50,136 bases of DNA from Sinorhizobium medicae (GTDB lineage Bacteria; Pseudomonadota; Alphaproteobacteria; Rhizobiales; Rhizobiaceae), in contig NZ_VITA01000028.1 of the NCBI RefSeq assembly GCF_007827695.1, forward strand, positions 1 through 50,136. Direction: 5' to 3'. The notes under the pieces were generated by a model, which saw only the letters and a program-made list of their open reading frames with translations, searched no databases and was not told the origin of the DNA. The position numbers and the translations under genes are program-made. Shown here in pieces: positions 1-8,272 of this stretch. The stretch's first letter is position 1. Every line of letters begins with the position of its first letter.

Positions 1-131
1 GTTTTGTCGCTCGACAGATGGTCGGCAAGCGCCCTGATGCCGTTCGTCGCCGTCGCCAACGTCCTGCCGATCGACTCCAGCACGGTGCCACCGGCATTTC
101 CATCCGCTTTCGCCTGCATAAATGCGTTCAA
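1..131 (-). CDS. kpsF: KpsF/GutQ-type arabinose-5-phosphate isomerase, N-terminal fragment (cut by window edge)
   Basis: Reading the minus strand from about 131 to the window edge gives an open frame whose segment VLESIGRTLATATNGIRALA matches, position by position, the N-terminus of the complete KpsF homologue at 24827-25816 (ILVSISRTIATAAHGINALA). Only about 43 residues lie in the window; the SIS and CBS domains would be to the left. A TTG at 131 has an AAGGAAA Shine-Dalgarno about 5-7 bases upstream and is preferred. An in-frame ATG at 119 is the alternative. KpsF enzymes make arabinose 5-phosphate from ribulose 5-phosphate, the first step towards Kdo. It diverges from galE. If complete, the replicon has two KpsF copies in one polysaccharide region. 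The family call rests on the short N-terminal match alone. Confidence 0.6.
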   Translation of the reverse strand, partial: MNAFMQAKADGNAGGTVLESIGRTLATATNGIRALADHLSSDK

Positions 132-512
132 CGGTTTTTCCTTTTCGCTATTCCGTGGAGTCCGTTGACCGGATTATCCACCTAAACAGAAGTATTCGTG
201 ACCACGCACTTGCGCTGTCATACAGCTCCTTAGAAAGAGAAGAAAGTGAATGCGGCTGCGACTAGTGTCTTCGTCCCAAAGGATTCGTCGTGGATGTGCC
301 TATTAGACGCATTCGTCAAGCATTGAACGATGCCCGCTAGGTCCATAATGACTCCGCGAGACGGGGTAGCCAGAAAGCCAACTGGCCTGCCTCGAAGCCG
401 CCAAAAGCGCCGTCCATGCGTCTATGAAGCTCGGCCCCGGAGTTCCTATCCACGCAATTCTGGTCTAATTGGTCCCAAATCGTCCCCGAACGAACACTGC
501 AGGAGTGATTAA
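132..512. other. Divergent intergenic region between the kpsF fragment and galE
   Basis: No convincing gene is seen here; the small overlapping frames on both strands have no recognisable content. It must hold the promoters for the leftward kpsF and rightward galE. The only clear signal is the galE ribosome-binding site AGGAG at 501-505. Confidence 0.5.
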
Positions 513-1505
513 ATGACAATTTTGGTAACAGGTGGTGCCGGATACATCGGGAGCCACATGGTTTGGTGCCTTCTCGACGCGCACGAAGACGTTGTTGTCC
601 TTGATCGTCTCTCCACTGGGTTTCGCTGGGCGGTAGCGCCGGAAGCCAAATTTTATGAAGGCGATATCGGCGATTCTGAGCTTCTGAACAGGATTTTTGC
701 TAGCCATGATATTGAAGCAATCATCCACTTTGCCGGGTCAGTCGTGGTTCCCGAGTCTGTCGCCGATCCTTTGACGTACTATGATAATAACACGGTCAAG
801 TCACGGGCGCTGATCGCGTCAGCAGTGAAAGCCAAAATCAGCTATTTTGTTTTTTCTTCGACCGCAGCCGTCTATGGTACTCCAGACGGAAACGGTCCGG
901 TCAATGAAGCCGCGCCTTTACGGCCGGAATCGCCGTATGGTTCGTCCAAGCTGATGACCGAGATAATGCTCAAGGACGCGGCGTTTGCTCATGACATCAC
1001 ATACACGGTGCTGCGCTATTTTAACGTCGCGGGCGCAGACGTTCATGGGCGCACAGGCCAATCAACCGCAGGCGCTACGCACCTAATCAAGGTCGCCTGC
1101 GAAGCAGCATTGGGGAAACGCAACGGAATTGACGTTTACGGCGCCGATTATCCCACTCCCGATGGCACTTGCATCCGTGACTTTATCCACGTCACCGACC
1201 TGGTAAACGCACATTTAAGGGCCCTGGAGCGGATGCGGGCAGGAGGCAGCTCCATTGTCGCGAACTGCGGATATGGCCGAGGCTTTTCAGTTCTGGACGT
1301 CTTGCATCAGGTGAAGCAAGCATCCGGCGTCGACTTCCCCGTAAGAATTGTCGAGAGGCGCCCGGGTGATGCTGTATCCGTCGTGGCAGATCCGATGAGG
1401 ATTACCCGAGAACTTGCCTGGGAGCCTTGCCACGATGACCTTAACTTCATCGTACGAACCTCGCTGGATTGGGAGTCTCGTTTAAGCCGGAGAAATACAT
1501 ATTAA
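513..1505 (+). CDS. galE: UDP-glucose 4-epimerase
   Basis: This is a 330-residue extended short-chain dehydrogenase/reductase, the usual length for GalE (S. meliloti ExoB is of similar size). The NAD-binding GGAGYIG motif is at residues 7-13, the SST catalytic segment near 115-117 and the active-site YGSSK (Y142, K146) follows. The late segment KRNGIDVYGADYPTPDGTCI with IRDFIHVTDL is characteristic of GalE. The enzyme interconverts UDP-glucose and UDP-galactose in the cytoplasm and feeds galactose into surface polysaccharides. The start is fixed by AGGAG 7 bases upstream. It precedes rkpZ by 82 bases in the same direction, so the two may be cotranscribed. The family call is firm; a related sugar epimerase specificity cannot be excluded. 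Confidence 0.93.
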   Translation: MTILVTGGAGYIGSHMVWCLLDAHEDVVVLDRLSTGFRWAVAPEAKFYEGDIGDSELLNRIFASHDIEAIIHFAGSVVVPESVADPLTYYDNNTVKSRALIASAVKAKISYFVFSSTAAVYGTPDGNGPVNEAAPLRPESPYGSSKLMTEIMLKDAAFAHDITYTVLRYFNVAGADVHGRTGQSTAGATHLIKVACEAALGKRNGIDVYGADYPTPDGTCIRDFIHVTDLVNAHLRALERMRAGGSSIVANCGYGRGFSVLDVLHQVKQASGVDFPVRIVERRPGDAVSVVADPMRITRELAWEPCHDDLNFIVRTSLDWESRLSRRNTY

Positions 1506-1587
1506 AACGAGCAAGAGTGCCCTTGTTGTCAAACTATGTCTTCTCCGCAGATCCACGGCAGGGAACAGTCGAAAGGCCGTCGCGAAA

Positions 1588-2622
1588 ATGACCACAGCAT
1601 TTGTCTTTGGGCTAAGCCCTTGGAAGGACTTCATTAGAAGCTGGCTTCCCGAAGAAAGGATATATTGCCAAAGGCGGACAATTTCCTGGCTGGAATTTCA
1701 CGCGGTCTGGGCACCGTTGATATTAGTATCAAAGGATCCGAAAATATATGTATGGGGCTACAAGCACCCTCCCTTCATCGAAAGGTTCTCAAGGCTAAGT
1801 CGCGTTAATCTCATCCGAATAGAAGACGGATTCATTCGCTCAGTTGCTTTGGGCGCCAGCAAGGCGCCACCACTTTCTCTTTGCTTCGATTCTCCTGTCC
1901 TTTACTACGACCCCAGCTCACAGTCGACACTTGAACGCCTCATAGAGACCTACCACTTTTCGGCGGACCCAGCTCTGCTGTTGCGAGCACGAACGGGAAT
2001 GAACCGCTTGGTCAGCAGCCGGTTGAGCAAGTACAACACGTCCCAAGACGTCGATGTCCACCGTATCTACGGCCCGAAAGACCGCAAGCGAATACTGGTT
2101 CTAGGTCAAGTAGAGGATGACATGTCGATCATCAAGGGCTGTTCGCGCCCGATGACTAACAACGATCTCGTCCGTCTCGCCGTTCAAGAGAACCCAGATG
2201 CACAAGTAATCTACAAGCCGCATCCGGAAGTATTGCACGGCACCAGACTCGCCCGATCGAGTCCGGAAGAGGTTAGACCAATCGCGCAGGTTCTCGATGA
2301 CGACATTGCTTTGGCGGATGCCTTCGAAACAATCGATCACGTTTATACGATCACCTCACTCTCGGGATTCGAAGCGCTGATAAGAGGAATAAAGGTAACT
2401 TGCCTTGGCATGCCGTTCTATGCGGGTTGGGGACTTACTGATGATCGCCAATCCTGCTTGCGCCGCTCGGCGAAGCGTAGCGTGGAAGAGGTGTTCGCTG
2501 CAGCCTATCTACTCTATCCCAAATATTTCCATCCGCATGAGAAGAAGATGATTTCATTTGAAGAGGCGCTGGAACTTCTCCATTTCATGAAACACGCTTC
2601 GGCTACTCCCCAAATGCCCTAG
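1588..2622 (+). CDS. rkpZ: Capsular polysaccharide protein RkpZ-like, single KpsC-type Kdo-transferase domain
   Basis: The 344-residue product carries the conserved blocks of the KpsC/LipA capsule family: RIEDGFIRS (about 77-85), LGQVEDD (about 171-177), YKPHPEV (about 209-215) and PFYAGWGL (about 276-283). Full KpsC proteins have about 670 residues and two such domains. This protein has one, like rhizobial RkpZ/LpsZ, which affects K-antigen size and production. KpsC domains are established beta-Kdo transferases that build the lipid-linked linker in ABC-transporter-dependent capsules; that activity is inferred here. No strong Shine-Dalgarno precedes the ATG. A decayed relative of its 3' end lies at 8113-8262. 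The product is expected on the cytoplasmic face of the membrane. Confidence 0.8.
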   Translation: MTTAFVFGLSPWKDFIRSWLPEERIYCQRRTISWLEFHAVWAPLILVSKDPKIYVWGYKHPPFIERFSRLSRVNLIRIEDGFIRSVALGASKAPPLSLCFDSPVLYYDPSSQSTLERLIETYHFSADPALLLRARTGMNRLVSSRLSKYNTSQDVDVHRIYGPKDRKRILVLGQVEDDMSIIKGCSRPMTNNDLVRLAVQENPDAQVIYKPHPEVLHGTRLARSSPEEVRPIAQVLDDDIALADAFETIDHVYTITSLSGFEALIRGIKVTCLGMPFYAGWGLTDDRQSCLRRSAKRSVEEVFAAAYLLYPKYFHPHEKKMISFEEALELLHFMKHASATPQMP

Positions 2623-2959
2623 ATACGGTCTGCTCCGTTATGTTTGAAATCACTGGGGCGAGTTGCGTGTGATCGTCTTCGGCAGTCGATCCAAAAAGAC
2701 GAGCATCCGCCAGAATCGCTAAAAACCGCGCCAGAACCGTTCATCCGTATACGCTCTTCACGATTCATTGCCTCTGGTCGCACTTGTTCAGAAAAACGAA
2801 CTCGCGGCGGTCATGCGTGTCTACCCAAAATGGGCTATGTGACAACCAAGCCGCCGTCTGATATTTTTGGCAGCTTATAGTTGCTCGAAAACGCATGCAT
2901 TTTTTATTCATGTTCACCATTTTTTTTGGCCGGAAACGTCCCGGCTCCCGGAGGAAATC
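2623..2959. other. Intergenic region before the first RTX gene
   Basis: No supported gene is seen. The part just before the RTX gene is AT-rich with T-runs around 2896-2930, a plausible promoter/leader zone. GGAGGAA at 2950-2956 is the RTX ribosome-binding site. No clear hairpin terminator for rkpZ was found. Confidence 0.4.
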
Positions 2960-4591
2960 ATGGCTACAATTACGTATCATTTCCCAGCAGGACTTTACCC
3001 AAATCAATACAACCCACCGTTGAGTGGCGTCAGCGTTAACCCGTCCTTTGGCGAGCTCGTGGACATGAGCACGGCGAGTCGCTCAACCACTACCAGCACT
3101 TCGGTGCTTTATCGGCTCGACAACGGTCTCAAGATGAAGCTCGTGGGCACGGGGTTCAGTTTTGACGCGAGTGGCGATGCCGTCGGAGGAACAATCACAT
3201 CGATTGAGGTTCTTCTGAACAACGGCACGGGATTGATACAAACAATTAGCGGGCTGAATATTTCGCTTGAACTTTTCCAAGACGCATCGGCCGCGTTCGA
3301 TAGTTCTGGACTCGAGAGTTGGCTCGCGAGCGGCAATGATACGATCAACGGCTCCCTCGGTAATGATGAAATCTGGGGGCGCCTTGGAAACGATGTCCTC
3401 AACGGCAATGCGGGTAATGACCTTGTCACAGGCGGCGGCGGTGCAGACACCTACGATGGAGGAGCCGGTTTTGATATTCTGAACTTCCAGGACGCTTATG
3501 ACTCCCCGACAGCGATAAGAGGCATCAACCTCAACGCCACGGCCGGGACCGTCGTTGATCAGTTCGGTTTTTCGGAAACCTTCCAGAATTTCGAGGAATT
3601 CAGAGGAACCCAGTTCTCGGACTCGATGATGGGGTCCTCGGTCGATGAGACGTTTTTTGGGTTTGGCGGACGCGACAATATCAATGGTGGTGCCGGCATC
3701 GACACCGTTCGATACGACCGCGATTTCCAGCGAGGCGCCACAAAGGGTGTGAGCATCGATCTCAGTACCGGTATTGCGACCGACGGCTTTGGATCCCGGG
3801 ATACTCTCACCAGCATCGAGAATATCCGAGCAACTGAATTCAAGGATACAATCGTCGGCAGTTCGGCAGCCAACTTCCTCCGCACGTTCGCGGGCAATGA
3901 TTCAATCAATGGCGGTGGCGGCTCAGACAACATGCGCGGCGGCATAGGAAACGATACGTATTTCGTAGACAACACCGGCGATATCGTTGACGAAGCCGCC
4001 GACTCGGGCGCGGGTACGGACACCGTTCAATCCACAGTCTCGTTCAATCTCGGCAACACCGCGGTCGCCAAAGGTGGCGTGGAGAACCTTGTGCTCCTTG
4101 GCACCGGGAACATAAACGGCACCGGCAATGCCTTGAACAACACCCTGAGTGGCAATACCGGCAACAACACTTTCAGCGGCTTTGCCGGCAACGATATAAT
4201 TGACGGGGGCCTCGGCAACGACCTGATCAATGGGGGCCTCGGCAATGACAGCCTGACCGGCGGAGCCGGCTTAGACACATTTAATTTCAGTAACGCTCTG
4301 GATGCCACGAACAACGTCGACACGATCAACGGGTTCGTTGTCGCGGATGATACGATCCGATTGGAGAATGCGGTCTTTACGGGGATCGTCGGCACCGGCA
4401 CGTTGACTGCGGCGCAGTTCGTAACGAATACCACGGGCCTAGCTGCTGACGCCGACGACCGAATTATTTATGATAGCGACACCGGAAGGCTGCTCTACGA
4501 CAGCGATGGCGACGGAGCGGGCGGTTCTGTTCATTTCGCCACGGTCGGCACGAACCTCGGCATGACTGCGAGCGATTTCTTTGTTGTGTAG
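2960..4591 (+). CDS. RTX-type secreted calcium-binding protein
   Basis: The protein of 543 residues has glycine/aspartate nonapeptide repeats of the GGxGxDxhx type in several blocks: about residues 125-190 (for example NGSLGNDEIWGRLGND), 260-285, 330-350 and 415-475. Such repeats bind Ca2+ and fold as beta-rolls after export. There is no N-terminal signal peptide. The C-terminus ends in a hydrophobic DFFVV after a beta-rich tail, typical of type I secretion substrates. The first 120 residues form a Thr/Ser-rich beta-type domain with no recognised function. The start at 2960 has a strong GGAGGAA site; an in-frame upstream extension to 2867 lacks one. No HlyB/HlyD-type genes lie nearby, so a distant PrsDE-like exporter is inferred. 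It may act on or bind surface polysaccharide. Confidence 0.85.
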   Translation: MATITYHFPAGLYPNQYNPPLSGVSVNPSFGELVDMSTASRSTTTSTSVLYRLDNGLKMKLVGTGFSFDASGDAVGGTITSIEVLLNNGTGLIQTISGLNISLELFQDASAAFDSSGLESWLASGNDTINGSLGNDEIWGRLGNDVLNGNAGNDLVTGGGGADTYDGGAGFDILNFQDAYDSPTAIRGINLNATAGTVVDQFGFSETFQNFEEFRGTQFSDSMMGSSVDETFFGFGGRDNINGGAGIDTVRYDRDFQRGATKGVSIDLSTGIATDGFGSRDTLTSIENIRATEFKDTIVGSSAANFLRTFAGNDSINGGGGSDNMRGGIGNDTYFVDNTGDIVDEAADSGAGTDTVQSTVSFNLGNTAVAKGGVENLVLLGTGNINGTGNALNNTLSGNTGNNTFSGFAGNDIIDGGLGNDLINGGLGNDSLTGGAGLDTFNFSNALDATNNVDTINGFVVADDTIRLENAVFTGIVGTGTLTAAQFVTNTTGLAADADDRIIYDSDTGRLLYDSDGDGAGGSVHFATVGTNLGMTASDFFVV

Positions 4592-4606
4592 TTATTCGAG
4601 CAGGAA

Positions 4607-4632
4607 GGCCCTCTTCATCCTTGGCGAGGGCC
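4607..4632. terminator. Inverted repeat between convergent RTX and methyltransferase genes
   Basis: GGCCCTC (4607-4613) pairs with GAGGGCC (4626-4632) across a 12-base loop in the gap between two convergent genes. There is no long T-tract, so this is only a candidate bidirectional terminator. Confidence 0.4.
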
Positions 4633-4660
4633 CCCACCATCCTCTGGTGAAGTGATGGCA

Positions 4661-5338
4661 TCATGTAATATTTGTGATGACGCAGACCAGTTGCGTGTGC
4701 TTCTCCCGCCGGCAGTCAATCCTTGTCAGGCGCGCGTCCGGGAAATACCGCCAGAATGAGGCGAGCCACGCAGCGGGCCACATCACCGTGAGATGACTAT
4801 GCCCGTCGTCGTAACAGGCGATGACGTGATACTGCAGCGCCGCTGCACTCGCGCAATTCTCAAGAACCCTGGTGACGTTCCAAGGCGTGAAGTGCTCAAG
4901 CACGTCTGCAGAACAAACAACATCCGCTTTAGGCAAGCGATCCTGGGTTACATCAGCCTGCACGAATTCGACATTCTCAGGTCGGTCGCCAAACTTCGGA
5001 GACAAGGCCCAGTCGACGGCGAAGACCTTCTCCAGGTCCTCCGCGGTGGAAAGAGAGAAAGCCCCGTTCCCGCAACCGACCTCGACCAGCGTCTTTGGTT
5101 TTGCCTTCAGGATCGATGCCTTCTCGGCGACAAGCCAGTTGTTTACCTGGTAAGCATCGTTTTCGTCGTGCAGCTCCTGATAATATTTTGCGCGCATTTT
5201 TGTCGACCGCTCGCACGGCGTGTCTACATCGTCTAGAATGTATGTAGACGGGTCATCGACCCGCCAATCCAATTCGAAAAGTAGCTTCGCCTGCCGTGTT
5301 TCTGATTCCAGCAGTGCGTTATGCATCGCAACAGACAT
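4661..5338 (-). CDS. Class I SAM-dependent methyltransferase
   Basis: The product has 225 residues when started at the ATG at 5338, which has GGAGGGG just upstream; a longer frame to 5470 has no supporting site. Motif I is VEVGCGNGAF (85-94), the acidic end of strand beta-2 is AVDW (107-110), a QADV motif-II region is at 127-130, and SADVLEHF (143-150) resembles motif IV of the methyltransferase-11/25 groups. It would transfer a methyl group from S-adenosylmethionine. The substrate cannot be read from sequence. Placed between an RTX gene and a capsule glycosyltransferase, O-methylation of a sugar or a methyl cap on a glycan is a reasonable inference. It is convergent with the RTX gene and divergent from the large fusion gene. 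Confidence 0.8.
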   Translation of the reverse strand: MSVAMHNALLESETRQAKLLFELDWRVDDPSTYILDDVDTPCERSTKMRAKYYQELHDENDAYQVNNWLVAEKASILKAKPKTLVEVGCGNGAFSLSTAEDLEKVFAVDWALSPKFGDRPENVEFVQADVTQDRLPKADVVCSADVLEHFTPWNVTRVLENCASAAALQYHVIACYDDGHSHLTVMWPAAWLASFWRYFPDARLTRIDCRREKHTQLVCVITNIT

Positions 5339-5556
5339 TTCCCCTCCCGAGCGTTTTTGATCGTTAGCCTTCAGTAGCGAAGAGTGAAGAAAACGCAAAG
5401 CAAGTGTGTTGTTGTTGGTCGTTTTGGGTAACGAAAAACGGCGCTCGAAACGGAATGATCTACAGATCAAACGAGCCTTGCGCTTTTGTGGGTTGACAAT
5501 GACGGCCAGCTTCTGAATTTTCCCGGCGCTTTCAATGACAGAAAGGTCGCTTCCCT

Positions 5557-7917
5557 ATGCGGTATGAGCAACCCGCCCTGGTCCGGAACTCGGCTGCCGA
5601 GTCCCCGGTCCTTACCGTACTGATAACGATCAGGGTCGCAGCACATTACGACATGATCGAGCGGCTTCGCTTCAGGTCGTTAGACACTCGGATGCCCGAC
5701 TCTGTGACCTTCCTTGTAATTGACGAGGGCTCCAGCTTTGAGGACGCAGAACGATTGAAGGCCGCATGTGCCGAGATCGGGTTCGACTACGTTCGCCACA
5801 ACACCGAGAAGGACCTGTTCTGCCTCGCAGGCGCCCGAAACATCGGCGCTTCGCTGTCCCGTTCGCAATTCATCATGTTCGAGGATGTCGACCTTTTTCC
5901 TTATCCCGGTTTCTATCAGGACATTATCGACGAGATCCACGTTCAGGGGCTCGATACGCACTCGAACCGCTTCCTTACTGTCCCCTGCCTCTATCTGAGC
6001 GAACAAGCGACCGAGGCGGCCCTTGCTGGAACGCTATCGAAGAATGAAATTCTTCACGACCACCTGACTGGCGGGCCGCTTGTTGATTTCGCCCTACCCG
6101 CCAGTTCGGCGCTCGTTATCAACCGCATGTTTTATCTGTCGATCGGCGGCTCGAACGATCAGTTCAAGGGTTGGGGGCTGGAAGATCTGGAACTCGCCTA
6201 CCGGCTGACGCGTGGCACCAACAAGTTCATGTCTCCGAAGGACCATCGTTGGCTCATCGAAGGTGGATACGCCCACAACCCAACTTATCGAGGTTGGCGC
6301 GCACAGTTCCGCTTGCATGGCGAGCTTCTCGCCCGCAAATCGATCTACATCTTTCACGCCCACCACCCGAGAGACACGGCCTGGCGCAACCCGGAACTCC
6401 ATCGGGCAAACAAAGCTATATTTCAGAGCAGCAATGAGTCCTTCGACGCCAAGGGCCACACATTGCCCTCTCTGCCGGATGCCAAGCGCGGCCGGTCGTT
6501 GATATTCGGGCGCGGCACCTTCGCCTATAACCCCGCTCTCCTGCCTTTGTGGGGCGATCTGGAGGTTAAGGGGTATCAAGACTTCCAGGAGCGGGACATC
6601 ATCGAGCATGTCCGCGCCAACGGCATCAACCGGGTGATTTTCACAAACCCCTACGCCAATGACATGCGGCTGTCCGTTTACAACCGAGTGCGATCGGCGG
6701 GAATTCCCTTCTACGTCGTTGAGCGTGGCGCGCTTACCGACTCCATGTTCATTGACGATACCGGCTTTTGCTGTGAAAGCACGCGCTATCGCCGCGAGCA
6801 CTGGCCTGCAGAACTTGACGCCGGTCGTCTGCGGCGGGTGCAGGATTACATTTCGGCCGAAACTTCCTCGGGCTCGGCTCTTGAAAAACAGGGTGAGCGC
6901 ATCGGCGCACGTGCCGCGCTTCAAAAACTCGGCATCCCGCCGCAAAAGAAGGTCCTGTTTGTTCCTTTCCAATCCCGCTCGGACACGACCGTCAATCACT
7001 TCGCCGGCCCGATCGGATCATTCGATAACTTCGTTGACCTCGTTCGGGACGTGACAAAGAGGCTGCCACCCGATTGGGTGGTGGTCTTCAAAAAGCATCC
7101 GCTTTCGTCAGTTCAAGAGACCGTCCCCGGCGCCATCGACGTCGGCAACATGCACATCAAGGACCTGCTGGAACTCACGGATTACGTTCTGCTTATGAAC
7201 TCCGGCGTAGGCGTCCTGTCTATCCTGTTCGACCGGCCGTGCATCTATACCGCCCAAGCCTTCTATGCTGACGACGCTCTGAACCGTGGCGCATCCAAGG
7301 CTGGCGACGTCCTGCGCCTTCTTAAAGAGGGCTTCACCGTCGACCAAGACAGCCGGCTCCGGTTCTTGTCCTACTTACTCGAAGATTTCTACAGCTTCGG
7401 CAAATTCACCGTCACCGAGAAGTCGTACACGGACAACGCTACTCTCTCGATAACAGAGAGGATCGACTACTACCGCGTAAACCTCCTTGGTGCGCGCGTC
7501 CTCGACACCGACGACCGCGAGCGGATCGTCAACCCCAATGCTCCCCTCTACGATCTTTTCCGTGAGTGGATACGGAGTAATAAGCACACAGAGCGGCAGG
7601 CTTCCCCATCTGGAGCCCCCCAAAGTGCGGATGAGGCCTCGCGCAAAGGACGGAGTGCGTTTCACGCCAAGAGGTATCAGGAGGCCGCCCTCATGTTTGA
7701 CGCCGCCTGCTCGATACAGCCCAATAGAGCAACCCATTACCGCGCAGCCGCCGAGGCGCTTTTCTCAATGGGGAACAGGAACATCGCCCTTTCACGTCTC
7801 GAAAAAGCGCGCCTCCTCGCCCCCGACAACAAGTCAATCAAGCGCCGGATACGTGAGATGAAGAGGCCGCCCTTCCTTCAGTTCCTCTCGAAGCCGTTCC
7901 CCATAGCAAAGGATTAG
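5557..7917 (+). CDS. Three-part fusion: GT2-like glycosyltransferase, KpsS-like capsule transferase domain, TPR tail
   Basis: This 786-residue protein contains three regions. Residues about 15-300 form a GT-A glycosyltransferase with a metal-binding EDVDLF (109-114) and GWGLEDLEL near 205, as in capsule and chondroitin-type polymerases. Residues about 315-620 resemble capsule-synthesis (KpsS/KpsC-type) Kdo transferases, with GRGTFAYNP near 317, VVFKKHPLSS near 510 and LLMNSGVG near 545. Residues about 690-770 are helical and TPR-like (GRSAFHAKRYQEAALMFDAA, then a second unit). A Gly/Ser/Lys-rich linker joins them. Two transfer activities in one chain, perhaps alternating addition of a hexose and Kdo, is inferred from the architecture. 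The start ATG has a weak AGAAAGG upstream. It is divergent from the methyltransferase. Confidence 0.75.
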   Translation: MRYEQPALVRNSAAESPVLTVLITIRVAAHYDMIERLRFRSLDTRMPDSVTFLVIDEGSSFEDAERLKAACAEIGFDYVRHNTEKDLFCLAGARNIGASLSRSQFIMFEDVDLFPYPGFYQDIIDEIHVQGLDTHSNRFLTVPCLYLSEQATEAALAGTLSKNEILHDHLTGGPLVDFALPASSALVINRMFYLSIGGSNDQFKGWGLEDLELAYRLTRGTNKFMSPKDHRWLIEGGYAHNPTYRGWRAQFRLHGELLARKSIYIFHAHHPRDTAWRNPELHRANKAIFQSSNESFDAKGHTLPSLPDAKRGRSLIFGRGTFAYNPALLPLWGDLEVKGYQDFQERDIIEHVRANGINRVIFTNPYANDMRLSVYNRVRSAGIPFYVVERGALTDSMFIDDTGFCCESTRYRREHWPAELDAGRLRRVQDYISAETSSGSALEKQGERIGARAALQKLGIPPQKKVLFVPFQSRSDTTVNHFAGPIGSFDNFVDLVRDVTKRLPPDWVVVFKKHPLSSVQETVPGAIDVGNMHIKDLLELTDYVLLMNSGVGVLSILFDRPCIYTAQAFYADDALNRGASKAGDVLRLLKEGFTVDQDSRLRFLSYLLEDFYSFGKFTVTEKSYTDNATLSITERIDYYRVNLLGARVLDTDDRERIVNPNAPLYDLFREWIRSNKHTERQASPSGAPQSADEASRKGRSAFHAKRYQEAALMFDAACSIQPNRATHYRAAAEALFSMGNRNIALSRLEKARLLAPDNKSIKRRIREMKRPPFLQFLSKPFPIAKD

Positions 7918-8112
7918 GGTTATTATCGACTACCCAACAAGTATGACGACACGAGGCCCCGCGCCGACGAGATAATAAACGAGGAGTTTTAGCATACCTC
8001 CTCCGCGTTCAATGGAGACAGCGGGCAACGCATGCAGGTTCATGCGCCACATACCTACTTGCATTTCCCGTAGTCGCCTGCGCCCTTCTCTCCGAGATCG
8101 GCATCTGCTCGC
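7918..8112. other. Spacer between the fusion gene and the rkpZ remnant
   Basis: No intact gene is present. A segment near 8030-8050 has faint resemblance to the stretch of rkpZ encoding YAGWGL, so the decayed rkpZ copy that follows may once have reached here. Confidence 0.3.
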
Positions 8113-8262
8113 TATCGATCGCCGCCTACCGTCATCGTGTTTTCTGCTGCCTATTCTCTATACGGGATGATAATTCGTCCTCAACTGAAGTAAGCGATCA
8201 CCTTCGAAGAAGCGCTCGAACTTCTGCACTCGATGAAACGCGCGGCAGTTGCCGCCGCCTGA
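8113..8262 (+). pseudogene. Decayed 3' end of a second rkpZ/kpsC-like gene
   Basis: Translating the plus strand in the frame ending at the TGA at 8260-8262 gives VFSAAYSLYGMIIRPQLK, a stop (TAA 8191-8193), then AITFEEALELLHSMKRAA. The intact rkpZ product ends VFAAAYLLYPKYFHPHEK, then KMISFEEALELLHFMKHA. The two align without gaps over more than 35 positions, with an in-frame stop in this copy and no start or catalytic blocks upstream. It is therefore the broken C-terminal end of an rkpZ-family gene. It sits tail-to-tail against rkpT. The nucleotide match is clearly imperfect, so this is not a recent duplication of the copy at 1588-2622. Confidence 0.75.
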
Positions 8263-8272
8263 TAGGTCACGC

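Noticed and set aside
3267..4434. Repeated-sequence block considered as a CRISPR or tandem repeat array
   Set aside because: The periodicity is that of coding RTX nonapeptides; there are no spacers or conserved direct repeats.
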